Source: Flavobacterium hercynium
Lineage (GTDB): Bacteria; Bacteroidota; Bacteroidia; Flavobacteriales; Flavobacteriaceae
Reading direction: 5' to 3'
DNA length: 64,000 nucleotides
Assembly (NCBI RefSeq): GCF_002217285.1
Contig: NZ_MUGW01000008.1
Location: forward strand, 258,396 to 322,395
The notes under the pieces are model-generated. The model did not search any database. It saw only the letters and a list, made by a program, of their open reading frames with translations, and had not been told where the DNA came from. The position numbers and the translations under genes are program-made. This document shows positions 1-7,477 of the stretch, in pieces (positions within the stretch are counted from its first letter, which is position 1; every line of letters starts with the position of its first letter).

Positions 1-1215
1 GCTGAAAAAATCAATCTGAAAGCCAAAAAAGAAATCGAAAAAGCAAAAGAACGTTTTGGAGATGCTTTTAATGAGCAGGAATTTATTACAACCAATGCGC
101 GTGTTGTAGAATACCTTGCAAAAGAAAAAGAAATTCGTGAAAGATTAGGACGCTCTTTGGGCGCCGGAGATCTTGACGATGTAAAAGCGTTAATCGAAGA
201 GCTGGAAATTGCAGATCCTGAAACAGGTTCTAAAAACTGGACAGAAGTACGTCAGTTCAATTTAATGTTCGGAACAAAATTAGGAGCTTCTGCAGATTCT
301 GCAATGGATTTATATTTACGTCCGGAAACAGCTCAGGGTATTTTTGTGAATTTTGCCAATGTACAAAAGTCAGGCAGAATGAAAGTTCCTTTTGGAATTG
401 CCCAAACCGGAAAAGCGTTTAGAAATGAAATTGTAGCAAGACAATTTATTTTCCGTATGCGTGAATTCGAACAAATGGAAATGCAGTTTTTTGTACGTCC
501 GGGAGAAGAAATGCAATGGTACGAACACTGGAAAACAACACGTTTGAACTGGCACTTATCTTTGGGGTTAGGAAAAGAGAATTACCGTTTTCATGATCAC
601 GAAAAATTAGCACATTATGCCAATGCTGCTGCAGATATCGAGTTCAATTTTCCTTTTGGATTTAAGGAATTAGAAGGAATTCACTCGCGTACTGATTTCG
701 ATTTAAAAGCGCACGAAGAATACTCAGGAAGAAAATTACAATATTTTGATGCTGAATTAAATCAAAACTACGTGCCGTATGTAGTAGAAACTTCAGTAGG
801 TTTAGATCGTATGTTCCTCGCTGTTTTTGCAACTTCATTACAAGAAGAAACATTAGAAGACGGTTCTACAAGAACAGTACTTAAATTGCCTGCTGTTTTA
901 GCGCCAACAAAAGCGGCTGTCCTGCCATTAGTGAAGAAAGACGGATTACCTGAAATATCTAAAAAAATCATCGAAGATCTTAAATGGGATTTTAATGTGT
1001 CGTATGATGAAAAAGATGCAGTGGGTCGTCGTTACAGAAGACAAGATGCACTTGGAACACCGTTTTGTATCACTGTAGATCATCAAACTATTGAAGATGA
1101 AACAGTAACAATTCGTCATAGAGATACAATGAAACAAGATCGCGTTAAGATTTCTGAATTAAGAAACATTATCGAAAACGAAGTTTCGATGAAAAACTGG
1201 TTGATGAAAATGTAG
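1..1215 (+). CDS. glyS: Glycyl-tRNA synthetase, C-terminal part (5' end outside window)
   Basis: The frame is open from base 1 and encodes the last 404 residues of a class II, alpha2-type glycine-tRNA ligase, which charges tRNA-Gly in the cytoplasm. Visible landmarks are the class II motif 2 region (RPETAQGIFVNF, then GIAQTGKAFRNEI), the motif FEQMEMQFF, a motif 3-like stretch ending in SVGLDRMFLAVF, and a C-terminal anticodon-binding domain beginning near LPAVLAPTKAAVLPLV. Relatives are about 510 residues, so roughly 110 N-terminal residues lie upstream of the window. The TTG at 157 is an internal codon, not a start. A clear terminator follows the stop. Identity is very secure; it is a housekeeping gene with ordinary composition. 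Confidence 0.96.
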   Translation, partial: AEKINLKAKKEIEKAKERFGDAFNEQEFITTNARVVEYLAKEKEIRERLGRSLGAGDLDDVKALIEELEIADPETGSKNWTEVRQFNLMFGTKLGASADSAMDLYLRPETAQGIFVNFANVQKSGRMKVPFGIAQTGKAFRNEIVARQFIFRMREFEQMEMQFFVRPGEEMQWYEHWKTTRLNWHLSLGLGKENYRFHDHEKLAHYANAAADIEFNFPFGFKELEGIHSRTDFDLKAHEEYSGRKLQYFDAELNQNYVPYVVETSVGLDRMFLAVFATSLQEETLEDGSTRTVLKLPAVLAPTKAAVLPLVKKDGLPEISKKIIEDLKWDFNVSYDEKDAVGRRYRRQDALGTPFCITVDHQTIEDETVTIRHRDTMKQDRVKISELRNIIENEVSMKNWLMKM

Positions 1216-1236
1216 CCTTTAGAAATAATACAATTC

Positions 1237-1273
1237 AAGTCCCAAATTCCATTAGGAGTTTGGGACTTTTTTA
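1237..1273 (+). terminator. Rho-independent terminator after glyS
   Basis: A 10-bp perfect stem (AAGTCCCAAA at 1237-1246, TTTGGGACTT at 1259-1268) is followed by a T-rich run. It sits 21 bases after the glyS stop. Confidence 0.85.
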
Positions 1274-1475
1274 TTCTAAATTATGTATTTTGTCGATGAT
1301 ATTTGTATTTCGTCCCTATTAGTCAATATTTTGTCGGAAAATTGCAACAATGTGACTTTGGAGTAATTTCAAATGATTAAATTTAATTGCTTTTACCAGC
1401 AGATAATTTTTCAAAACAATTAATACAGCTAAGGAGTAGCTGGAAGAAATTAACGAAAAATCAAGGAAAATAATA

Positions 1476-2273
1476 TTGAAAAAATATTCATACATTATTA
1501 TTGATGATGATGCTGAAAGTATTCTGAAAACCAAAACGATTGCAGGAAGGTATTCAGAACTAACTTTTGTCGGATCGGCTGTGGATTTTCAGCAGGGAAT
1601 AAATCTGGTATTGGAACATGCACCTTCTATTATTTTTCTGGAGATTAAGCCCAAGGATGCCTCAAGTAATTTATCACTTTCTCTTATAAGCGAATTATAT
1701 CGCTATCTTGCTGTTATTCCTAAAATTATAATTACTACCCTGAACAAAGATTTGGCTTTTGATGCTATTCAGTATGGTGTTTTTGATTATCTGTTAAAAC
1801 CTGTTTTAGAAGTCGATTTGCTTAAAGTCATTATGAAGCTGGACAGGACAACATTGGCAGAAATCAGAAGTGAAATTGTTTCTTCATTAATCCCTGCAAA
1901 GCAACCGGCTGAAATTGGGGAGAAACCGTTTGTTTTAGGCATTAAATCATACGGAGATTATCGATATATAAACACAGCTGAAATTTGCTATTTTCAGGCA
2001 GATAATAACTCTACCGATATTTATCTAAAGTCCGGTGAAATGATTACTGCATTCAAAACATTAAAGCATTTTGAGAGTGTATTGCCTTATCCTTTTATTC
2101 GAATTCACAACAGTTACATCATCAATCGAAATTATATTTCGAGGATTCATAACGGGAACTCAGTATGTTACATCAAAAACTCCCATAAAAAGATTCCATT
2201 TTCTAAAACCTACAAACCAAATGTTGATATAATAATTAGCGATTTTAATGCTGGAAATTACTTAGAAGTCTAA
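1476..2273 (+). CDS. LytTR-family response regulator with Glu at the phospho-acceptor site
   Basis: A cytoplasmic transcription regulator of 265 residues. Residues 5-125 form a receiver fold: the acidic pair is present (IIIDDD, residues 7-12), the switch Thr is present (IIITT) and the conserved Lys is present (YLLKPV). The position of the phospho-acceptor Asp is Glu56 (IIFLEIKP), and the usual MP after it is lost. Residues about 160-260 are a LytTR DNA-binding domain (YFQADNNSTDIYL, FIRIHNSYIINRNYI). The start is TTG, preceded by AAGGAAAA; no ATG occurs before the middle of the receiver. No sensor histidine kinase lies beside it. The family normally pairs with LytS/YehU-type kinases; here the Glu suggests phosphate-independent or constitutive activity, which is inference. 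Confidence 0.88.
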   Translation: MKKYSYIIIDDDAESILKTKTIAGRYSELTFVGSAVDFQQGINLVLEHAPSIIFLEIKPKDASSNLSLSLISELYRYLAVIPKIIITTLNKDLAFDAIQYGVFDYLLKPVLEVDLLKVIMKLDRTTLAEIRSEIVSSLIPAKQPAEIGEKPFVLGIKSYGDYRYINTAEICYFQADNNSTDIYLKSGEMITAFKTLKHFESVLPYPFIRIHNSYIINRNYISRIHNGNSVCYIKNSHKKIPFSKTYKPNVDIIISDFNAGNYLEV

Positions 2274-2447
2274 AAATTAGGCGTTTACATGGATTTGACG
2301 TTCACTGACTATCAATTGGGCATGATCTACCATAAACTGCTTTTTTTGTGTAACTTTTTTTGATTGACGATGTAGTTTTACACTGTGATTAGCACAAAGC
2401 AATCACTACCCCAAACTCAAATTTATCAAAAACAAAACACTAAGATT

Positions 2448-2711
2448 ATGAAAAAAGCAGCTTTAACATTCGGATTATTTTCTTTAGTAATGGTAGCAAC
2501 TTCATTTACAACTCCTGAAATAATGTCTATTGATAACAATCAGCCGGCGTTAAGAGAAAGAGAAGGTAATGGAACTGGCAGCGTAACAGGAGGTCAGACT
2601 AAAAAGGTTGATTTATATGATACAAATGCACAGACTTTTGTGCGTAGCAGTGCTTTAAATATAGAAGCAAATGTCAATCAGTCTTTAGGATTGAACAAAA
2701 AACAAGATTAA
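2448..2711 (+). CDS. Small secreted protein, unknown function
   Basis: An 87-residue protein with a typical Sec signal peptide (MKKAALTFGLFSLVMVATSF, cleavage probably soon after). The mature part is polar, with a Gly/Thr-rich stretch (NGTGSVTGGQT) and no Cys. The open frame could begin at a GTG at 2385, but the ATG at 2448 starts the signal peptide exactly and is preferred. A strong terminator follows, so it is probably transcribed alone. I do not recognise a family. It lies between two signalling genes, so a role as periplasmic accessory or output is possible but unsupported. Confidence 0.6.
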   Translation: MKKAALTFGLFSLVMVATSFTTPEIMSIDNNQPALREREGNGTGSVTGGQTKKVDLYDTNAQTFVRSSALNIEANVNQSLGLNKKQD

Positions 2712-2735
2712 ATTTTAAATAGATTTAAATACCAT

Positions 2736-2767
2736 AAAGGTTGTCAAATTATTGACAACCTTTTTTT
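2736..2767 (+). terminator. Terminator after the small secreted protein
   Basis: A 12-bp perfect stem (2736-2747 with 2752-2763) and a 4-base loop, followed by a T run. It directly abuts the longest possible start (2768) of the next kinase, which argues that the kinase starts further downstream. Confidence 0.88.
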
Positions 2768-2783
2768 ATGTTCATAGTTTTAG

Positions 2784-2791
2784 TATTTTTG
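2784..2791 (+). promoter_or_regulatory. Candidate -7 box (TAnnTTTG) for the histidine kinase operon
   Basis: TATTTTTG matches the Bacteroidota -7 consensus. It lies after the terminator and 33 bases before the TTG at 2825. No good -33 TTG at the usual 17-23 spacing was found, so the call is tentative. Confidence 0.4.
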
Positions 2792-2824
2792 AGCAACTTC
2801 CAAAAAAAATACCAAAAAATACCA

Positions 2825-4882
2825 TTGAAGAAAACAGGTGTAATAATCGTGCTTTTATGTTGTGCTTTCTGGGCTTGTTCCAGAAAAGCAAAGACAGATA
2901 ATGAAAAAAGTCCTGTAAAAGATAGTCTTCCTGCGTATCTTTCATTGGCTAATGAGGATAATTTGCCACTTAAATTCAAACAAAAATACAATCAGAAAGC
3001 CCTGGCCATTATTTTAGAACAACAGGATGATTCTGTAAACAAAGCCAATTTTTTTAAAGTAGCCAATCGTTACTACAATATGGGCGATTGGAAATCGTAT
3101 TTTAAAACCACAAAATTAATTCTTGAACGTTCTGAAAAAAATAAAGATTCAGCTACTACAGCCAAAGCCTATTCTTATTTAGGAGATTATTACATTGTGC
3201 AATCTATTCCTGATAGTGCTTTTTTGAGTTATTACAAAGCAGAAAAATTGTATCTGCGCCTTAAAGACGAATATAATATTGCCAGAACGTTCCTAAACAA
3301 AGCAAGTCTGCAGTATAACGAAGGTGATTTTTTTGAAAGTGAGATAACCGTTTTTAAAGCGTTAAGCAGTCTGAAAAAGCAAAAAAAAGTCAATGAGCTT
3401 TTTTATGAAAGTTATAATCTTTTAGGAATATTATACAATGAAAGAGAAGAATATGCTAAGGCCTTAGAGTTTCAGACAAAAGCATTACAGGTATTAGAAG
3501 ATCAGACTATTCCAGCTGAATTTCAATACAGAGCAACATCTCTGAACAATGTTGGATATGTTTATATGAATATGAACGATTATAAGCAGGCTAAAGATTA
3601 TTTTGTAAAAGCGTTGAAAGAAAAAAATCTTTTTGAAGACAAAGCACCTCTGTATGCTACTTTGCTTGATAATTTAGCGTATTCGAAGTTTAAACTAAAA
3701 GAATCAGACCAGTTACCGGAATTGTTTAAACAATCGCTTAAGGTCAGAGATAGTTTGGGATTAAAAGCTGCTGTCATTTCCAGTAAAATTCATTTATCAG
3801 AATATTTTGCCTTCAAAAAAGATACTTTTAAAGCCATTCAGTTTTGTAAACAGGCCTTGACATTGGCGAGATCTTCCGGCAAGACAATCAATACATTGTC
3901 AGCATTACGTCAAATAGCCATTATTGATCCTCAAAATGCAGCAATTTATTCTAAAGAATACATTCATCTTAACGGACGAATGCTAAAAGCAGAAAGAAGT
4001 ATGGGAGAGAAATTTTCTCGTATTGAATATGAAACCAATGAAATAAAAGATCAAAATTTTAGTTTACAGGAAAAGAATAAAACACTGGTTTATGTTTTTA
4101 GTATTTGTACTTTAATTGGATTGTTTTTTTATGTTTATAAAACCCAACAGGCAAAAAACAGAGAATTGCTTTTTAAACAGCAGCAGCAAATAGCCAATGA
4201 AGATATTTATAATCTGATGCTTTCACAACAAAACGATATAGAATTAACGCGAATCAGAGAAAAGAAAAAAGTAGCACAGGACCTTCATGATGGTGTGTTG
4301 GGCAGAATGTTTGGCGTTAGAATCAGTCTGGACAGTTTAGATAAGATTGATGAAGCAGAAGCGGCAGAAAAAAGAAAAAAGTACCTGACGGAGCTAAAAA
4401 ACATTGAAGAAGATATTCGCGAAATTTCACATGATTTAAGCAGGGAGAAATCAGAATTGATTAATAATTTTGTGGTGATATTAAATAAATTATTTGAGAA
4501 TCAGCAAAATATATACAATGCAAAAGTAATTACTTTTTTTGACCCTCAGATTAAATGGGAATTGGTAGAAAATGCAGTCAAAATAAATTTGTACAGAATT
4601 GTGCAGGAAGCACTTCAAAATTGTAATAAATACTCAGAAGCAGATTTTATTACGGTTGAATTTAAGAGCGAGATCAATCATTTAATTTTATCCATTTTTG
4701 ATAACGGAAAAGGATTTGATACCAAAAGAACTAAGAACGGAATAGGTTTACACAACATAGAATATCGTGCAAAAGAGTGTAAAGGATCTGTAAACATAAA
4801 ATCGGGAAAAGGAAAAGGAACTTTGCTCGTTATAAAAGTACCCATAGATCAAAAAATTAACCTACAAAATAATGACAGCTGA
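2825..4882 (+). CDS. TPR-containing sensor histidine kinase, lipoprotein-like N-terminus
   Basis: From the TTG at 2825 the protein is 685 residues. It begins with a lipoprotein-like signal (MKKTGVIIVLLCCAFWAC, lipobox FWAC). A long helical region of TPR repeats follows (for example ALEFQTKALQVLE and AKDYFVKALKEK). Next come one transmembrane helix (TLVYVFSICTLIGLFFYVY), a coiled coil and a HisKA_3-type dimerisation domain with the phospho-His in QDLHDGVLGRMFG (His488). An HATPase domain closes the protein: N-box LYRIVQEALQNCNKYS, G1 DNGKGFD, G2 NGIGLHNI. The longer ATG start at 2768 would overlap the preceding terminator and promoter. The 3' end overlaps the response regulator by 11 bp, so the two are co-translated partners. 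The TPR part probably senses a periplasmic protein or peptide; the ligand is unknown. Confidence 0.87.
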   Translation: MKKTGVIIVLLCCAFWACSRKAKTDNEKSPVKDSLPAYLSLANEDNLPLKFKQKYNQKALAIILEQQDDSVNKANFFKVANRYYNMGDWKSYFKTTKLILERSEKNKDSATTAKAYSYLGDYYIVQSIPDSAFLSYYKAEKLYLRLKDEYNIARTFLNKASLQYNEGDFFESEITVFKALSSLKKQKKVNELFYESYNLLGILYNEREEYAKALEFQTKALQVLEDQTIPAEFQYRATSLNNVGYVYMNMNDYKQAKDYFVKALKEKNLFEDKAPLYATLLDNLAYSKFKLKESDQLPELFKQSLKVRDSLGLKAAVISSKIHLSEYFAFKKDTFKAIQFCKQALTLARSSGKTINTLSALRQIAIIDPQNAAIYSKEYIHLNGRMLKAERSMGEKFSRIEYETNEIKDQNFSLQEKNKTLVYVFSICTLIGLFFYVYKTQQAKNRELLFKQQQQIANEDIYNLMLSQQNDIELTRIREKKKVAQDLHDGVLGRMFGVRISLDSLDKIDEAEAAEKRKKYLTELKNIEEDIREISHDLSREKSELINNFVVILNKLFENQQNIYNAKVITFFDPQIKWELVENAVKINLYRIVQEALQNCNKYSEADFITVEFKSEINHLILSIFDNGKGFDTKRTKNGIGLHNIEYRAKECKGSVNIKSGKGKGTLLVIKVPIDQKINLQNNDS

Positions 4883-5570
4883 ACTAAACGCCCCAGTTTC
4901 GCCTCTTATTAAGCATAATATCTTAATAGTAGATGATCATCCTTTTATAATAGAAGGATACAAAAATGCCATAACACGTTATAGCCCTAAAAAGTATGAA
5001 TTTGCTATTTTTCAGGCACATGATTGCAGATCAGCTTATGATTTAATTACGGATAAACAAACGCCGGATTTTGATGTTGCCTTTTTAGATATCAGCATGC
5101 CGGCTTATGAAGAAAAAGATCTTTTTAGCGGAGAAGATTTAGCAAAATTAGTACTAAGTAAAATGCCCAATTGCAGCATTATTTTACTTACGATGTATAC
5201 AGAATTACTTAAAATAAAAACCATTATAAGAACTATAAATCCAAATGGATTGATAATAAAAAATGATCTCACTTTTGATGAATTACTTTTTGCATTCGAT
5301 AAAGTAATGAAAAATGATAAATATTACAGTCAGTCGGTTCAAAAAATGCTCAACCAGTCTCATCATAATTCAATAGAAATTGATGAATTTGATAAACAAA
5401 TTTTATTTCATTTGTCAAAACAAACTCCAATGCATGAAATGCCACATTATATTCCCATTTCTTTAAATGCAATTCAAAAGAGAAAAATGAACTTGAAAGA
5501 GCTGCTCAAAATAAAGTCAGATAACGACGAAGATTTAGTAAAAGAAGCCAAAAGCAAAGGCCTATTCTAG
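4872..5570 (+). CDS. Response regulator, receiver plus divergent LuxR-type HTH
   Basis: A 232-residue cytoplasmic regulator. The receiver domain covers residues about 15-150, with the acidic pair D21/D22, phospho-acceptor Asp73 (VAFLDISMP), the switch Thr in IILLTMY and the Lys in GLIIKND. Residues about 170-232 resemble a GerE/LuxR helix-turn-helix (FDKQILFHLSKQTPMHEMPHYIPIS), though the canonical residues are poorly kept. It overlaps the kinase by 11 bp and is surely its cognate partner. The pattern of TPR-HisKA_3 kinase plus NarL-like regulator is common in flavobacteria. Targets are unknown; the T6SS module beginning 230 bp downstream is a possible one by position only. Confidence 0.85.
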   Translation: MTAELNAPVSPLIKHNILIVDDHPFIIEGYKNAITRYSPKKYEFAIFQAHDCRSAYDLITDKQTPDFDVAFLDISMPAYEEKDLFSGEDLAKLVLSKMPNCSIILLTMYTELLKIKTIIRTINPNGLIIKNDLTFDELLFAFDKVMKNDKYYSQSVQKMLNQSHHNSIEIDEFDKQILFHLSKQTPMHEMPHYIPISLNAIQKRKMNLKELLKIKSDNDEDLVKEAKSKGLF

Positions 5571-5584
5571 CGAAAAAATCATAC

Positions 5585-5619
5585 AAAAATCGGCACATAA
5601 AATTTGTCGGTTTTTTTTT
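5585..5619 (+). terminator. Probable terminator after the two-component pair
   Basis: An imperfect stem (AAATCGGCA with TGTCGGTTT, one G-T wobble and bulges) is followed by nine T residues. Weaker than others in the window. Confidence 0.5.
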
Positions 5620-5803
5620 ATACTTTTTTTGAAATGAAAAAGTGAAATTTATTTAATTGATTTTCAGTATTTAAAATGCCATTTGTGCTGATATTTCTTA
5701 TTTTAAATTATGTCCTATTTTGGTATAAATTAGGCTTTGAATATTTAAACGATTTATTTAAGTAGGCTTATCTTTACATAATTAACGATACACCACTTTT
5801 TAT

Positions 5804-6280
5804 ATGCCAGTTAGCCAAAAAATAGAGCAATTATTATCCCATAAATATCGTACAAATATTGTAGTTACAACAAATGATCAAAATCCAAAAGTCGTTGTTA
5901 TTACAGATGTCGAATCCGGTACGATGTTTTGGACTATCGAAGCTTCTATGTATAGTTTCAAAGATGAGAATGACAATGTTTGGGTAACTCCTCCGCATTC
6001 TGTAAATGTTGGTGATGAAAAATATCAGCCAAAAATTGGAGATCACCTCAAAGGCCCGGATGGGGAAAGCTGTTTTTTTTCCAGCAAAGAAGCAGTTGTT
6101 GATTTAGCAGTAAGCTATTTCGAAAAACATATCGATATCACGTATGGGCTTCAGTTTAAAATGTCAACCTGCTATTTTGAAGATTCAGAAGCCGGAGAAA
6201 ATTTTACCTATCAGTTAAATTATAAAAAGTTTAAATGCTCTGTTTATAAAGGAATTAAGAGATATATCTCTTTTAATTAA
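5804..6280 (+). CDS. Unknown 158-aa protein upstream of T6SS tube gene (copy 1)
   Basis: A soluble protein of 158 residues with no signal peptide or membrane segment. It is a clear paralog of the gene at 6547, of identical length. Shared features are a start like QKxxxLLSH, the stretch SGTMFW, F-K-D-E-(N/D)-D-N, GPDGE, and FEKHIDI-YG in the second half, ending YISxN. I do not recognise the family. The pair sits immediately before tssD and vgrG and in the same direction, so adaptor, chaperone or regulatory roles in spike loading are possible, but nothing in the sequence proves them. The 5' flank shares a GCTTATnTTTAC block with the second copy, so promoter and gene were probably duplicated together. 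Confidence 0.75.
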   Translation: MPVSQKIEQLLSHKYRTNIVVTTNDQNPKVVVITDVESGTMFWTIEASMYSFKDENDNVWVTPPHSVNVGDEKYQPKIGDHLKGPDGESCFFSSKEAVVDLAVSYFEKHIDITYGLQFKMSTCYFEDSEAGENFTYQLNYKKFKCSVYKGIKRYISFN

Positions 6281-6546
6281 TTGTTTTAGTTATGAGTTAT
6301 AAATTATGAGTTGTTTCTTTTAGTTATGAATTATGAGTTTTAATTTGTTTGACATTACCATTTAATTAAAAAAGTCACAATTCAATATTCCAAAATCCAA
6401 TATTCCTCGATCCAACAACTCACAACTCACAATTCACAATTCACCACTCACCACTCAAAAAAATGTCTTAATCTAATATTAATAAGACTTTATGGGTTCT
6501 TTTTGTGCGCTTATATTTACAGTAATAATAATTAACTGTTATTTAT
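6281..6546. repeat. Intergenic degenerate short repeats
   Basis: The gap between the two paralogs holds tandem, slightly varied words. Words of the type TTATGAGTTATAAATTATGAG occur at 6292-6337 and words of the type ACTCACAACTCACAATTCAC at 6413-6456. The two groups are rough reverse complements and could form a long imperfect hairpin. Such text is typical of flavobacterial intergenic repeats. No gene is seen here. A GCTTATATTTAC block at about 6509-6520, shared with the first copy, may be part of the promoter of the next gene. Confidence 0.6.
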
Positions 6547-7023
6547 ATGCCAACTACTCAAAAACTAAAGAAATTATTATCTCATAATTATAATGCTAAT
6601 ATAGTTATTGAAGAAAATGAAGGACGCCCAAAAGTTATTATCATAGCTGATGCCAATTCCGGTACTATGTTTTGGGCTGTAGAAAACGCCATGTTTTCTT
6701 TTAAAGATGAAGACGACAATATGTGGTCGACTGTACCGGATTGCTTAATTATTAATGATGAGAAACACCATCCTCAAGTCGGACATTCTATAACAGGACC
6801 GGATGGAGAAATATGCATTTTTAGTACCGAAGAAACCATTTTGGGTATGGCTACTCATTATTTCGAGAAACATATAGACATTTTTTATGGTTTCGATTTA
6901 TGCCGCAATATGCACACTTTTCAGGAAAAAATTAATGGAAAAACCTTTACCTATAAATTAATGGAAAAGGGATTTAAATCTGCTTTGTATGAAAGAATAG
7001 ACAGATACATCTCGTCTAATTAA
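6547..7023 (+). CDS. Unknown 158-aa protein upstream of T6SS tube gene (copy 2)
   Basis: Paralog of the 5804 gene: same length, no signal peptide, shared blocks SGTMFW, MFSFKDEDDN, GPDGE, YFEKHIDIFYG and final YISSN. The middle third differs most. It ends 21 bases before tssD, so it is probably cotranscribed with the tube and spike genes. Family not recognised. Possible roles are effector chaperone, tube-associated cargo or regulator; no catalytic motif is visible. Two diverging copies beside a secretion module suggest either specialisation or an immunity/cargo family. Confidence 0.75.
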   Translation: MPTTQKLKKLLSHNYNANIVIEENEGRPKVIIIADANSGTMFWAVENAMFSFKDEDDNMWSTVPDCLIINDEKHHPQVGHSITGPDGEICIFSTEETILGMATHYFEKHIDIFYGFDLCRNMHTFQEKINGKTFTYKLMEKGFKSALYERIDRYISSN

Positions 7024-7044
7024 ATAATTAAACAAAAATAAAAT

Positions 7045-7434
7045 ATGAGTTTTCTAGCAAAATTAATGATCGACGGAGGAGAATTTAATGTTCTCGATTT
7101 CAAAATTCAATTTCAAAGTAAAAAAGACACTTCAGGTAAGCCTTTTGGTGGTGTCAAAGGAGGGACAATAAAAATAGTTATCGAAGCAGATCAGCATACT
7201 GATTTTTTGGCTTGGATTTTAAACCATAATCTGGGCAAAGATGGTAAGATTGTTTTTTACCGCCGTGATGCTTTAGGGAAAATGAAAGATTTAAAATTCG
7301 AAAGGGCGCACTGTATTGATTATGAAGAGGAGTTTTCGAGCACAAGCGATTCGCCTATGACGATTAAAATGGAGATTATCGCAAAAGAAATCCTGTTTAG
7401 CGATGCTAAATTTTCAAACGATTGGACAGATTAA
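7045..7434 (+). CDS. tssD: T6SS tube protein TssD (Hcp-like), Bacteroidota type
   Basis: A 129-residue protein matching the TssD/Hcp tube family of T6SS subtype iii. The N-terminus MSFLAKLMIDGGEFNVLDF, the block KPFGGVKGGTIKI, the central FLAWILNH and the C-terminal SPMTIKMEIIAKEI fit the beta-barrel monomer that stacks into the contractile inner tube. There is no signal peptide, as expected for a cytoplasmic substrate that is pushed out. It lies directly before vgrG (43-bp gap). No sheath, baseplate or membrane-complex genes are in the window, so this is an orphan tube/spike island or the edge of a split system. Orphan TssD copies often carry specific cargo. Confidence 0.88.
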   Translation: MSFLAKLMIDGGEFNVLDFKIQFQSKKDTSGKPFGGVKGGTIKIVIEADQHTDFLAWILNHNLGKDGKIVFYRRDALGKMKDLKFERAHCIDYEEEFSSTSDSPMTIKMEIIAKEILFSDAKFSNDWTD

Positions 7435-7477
7435 TTCCACAATTTAACTACGATACTAATTTAAAAGCCAGTAAACT

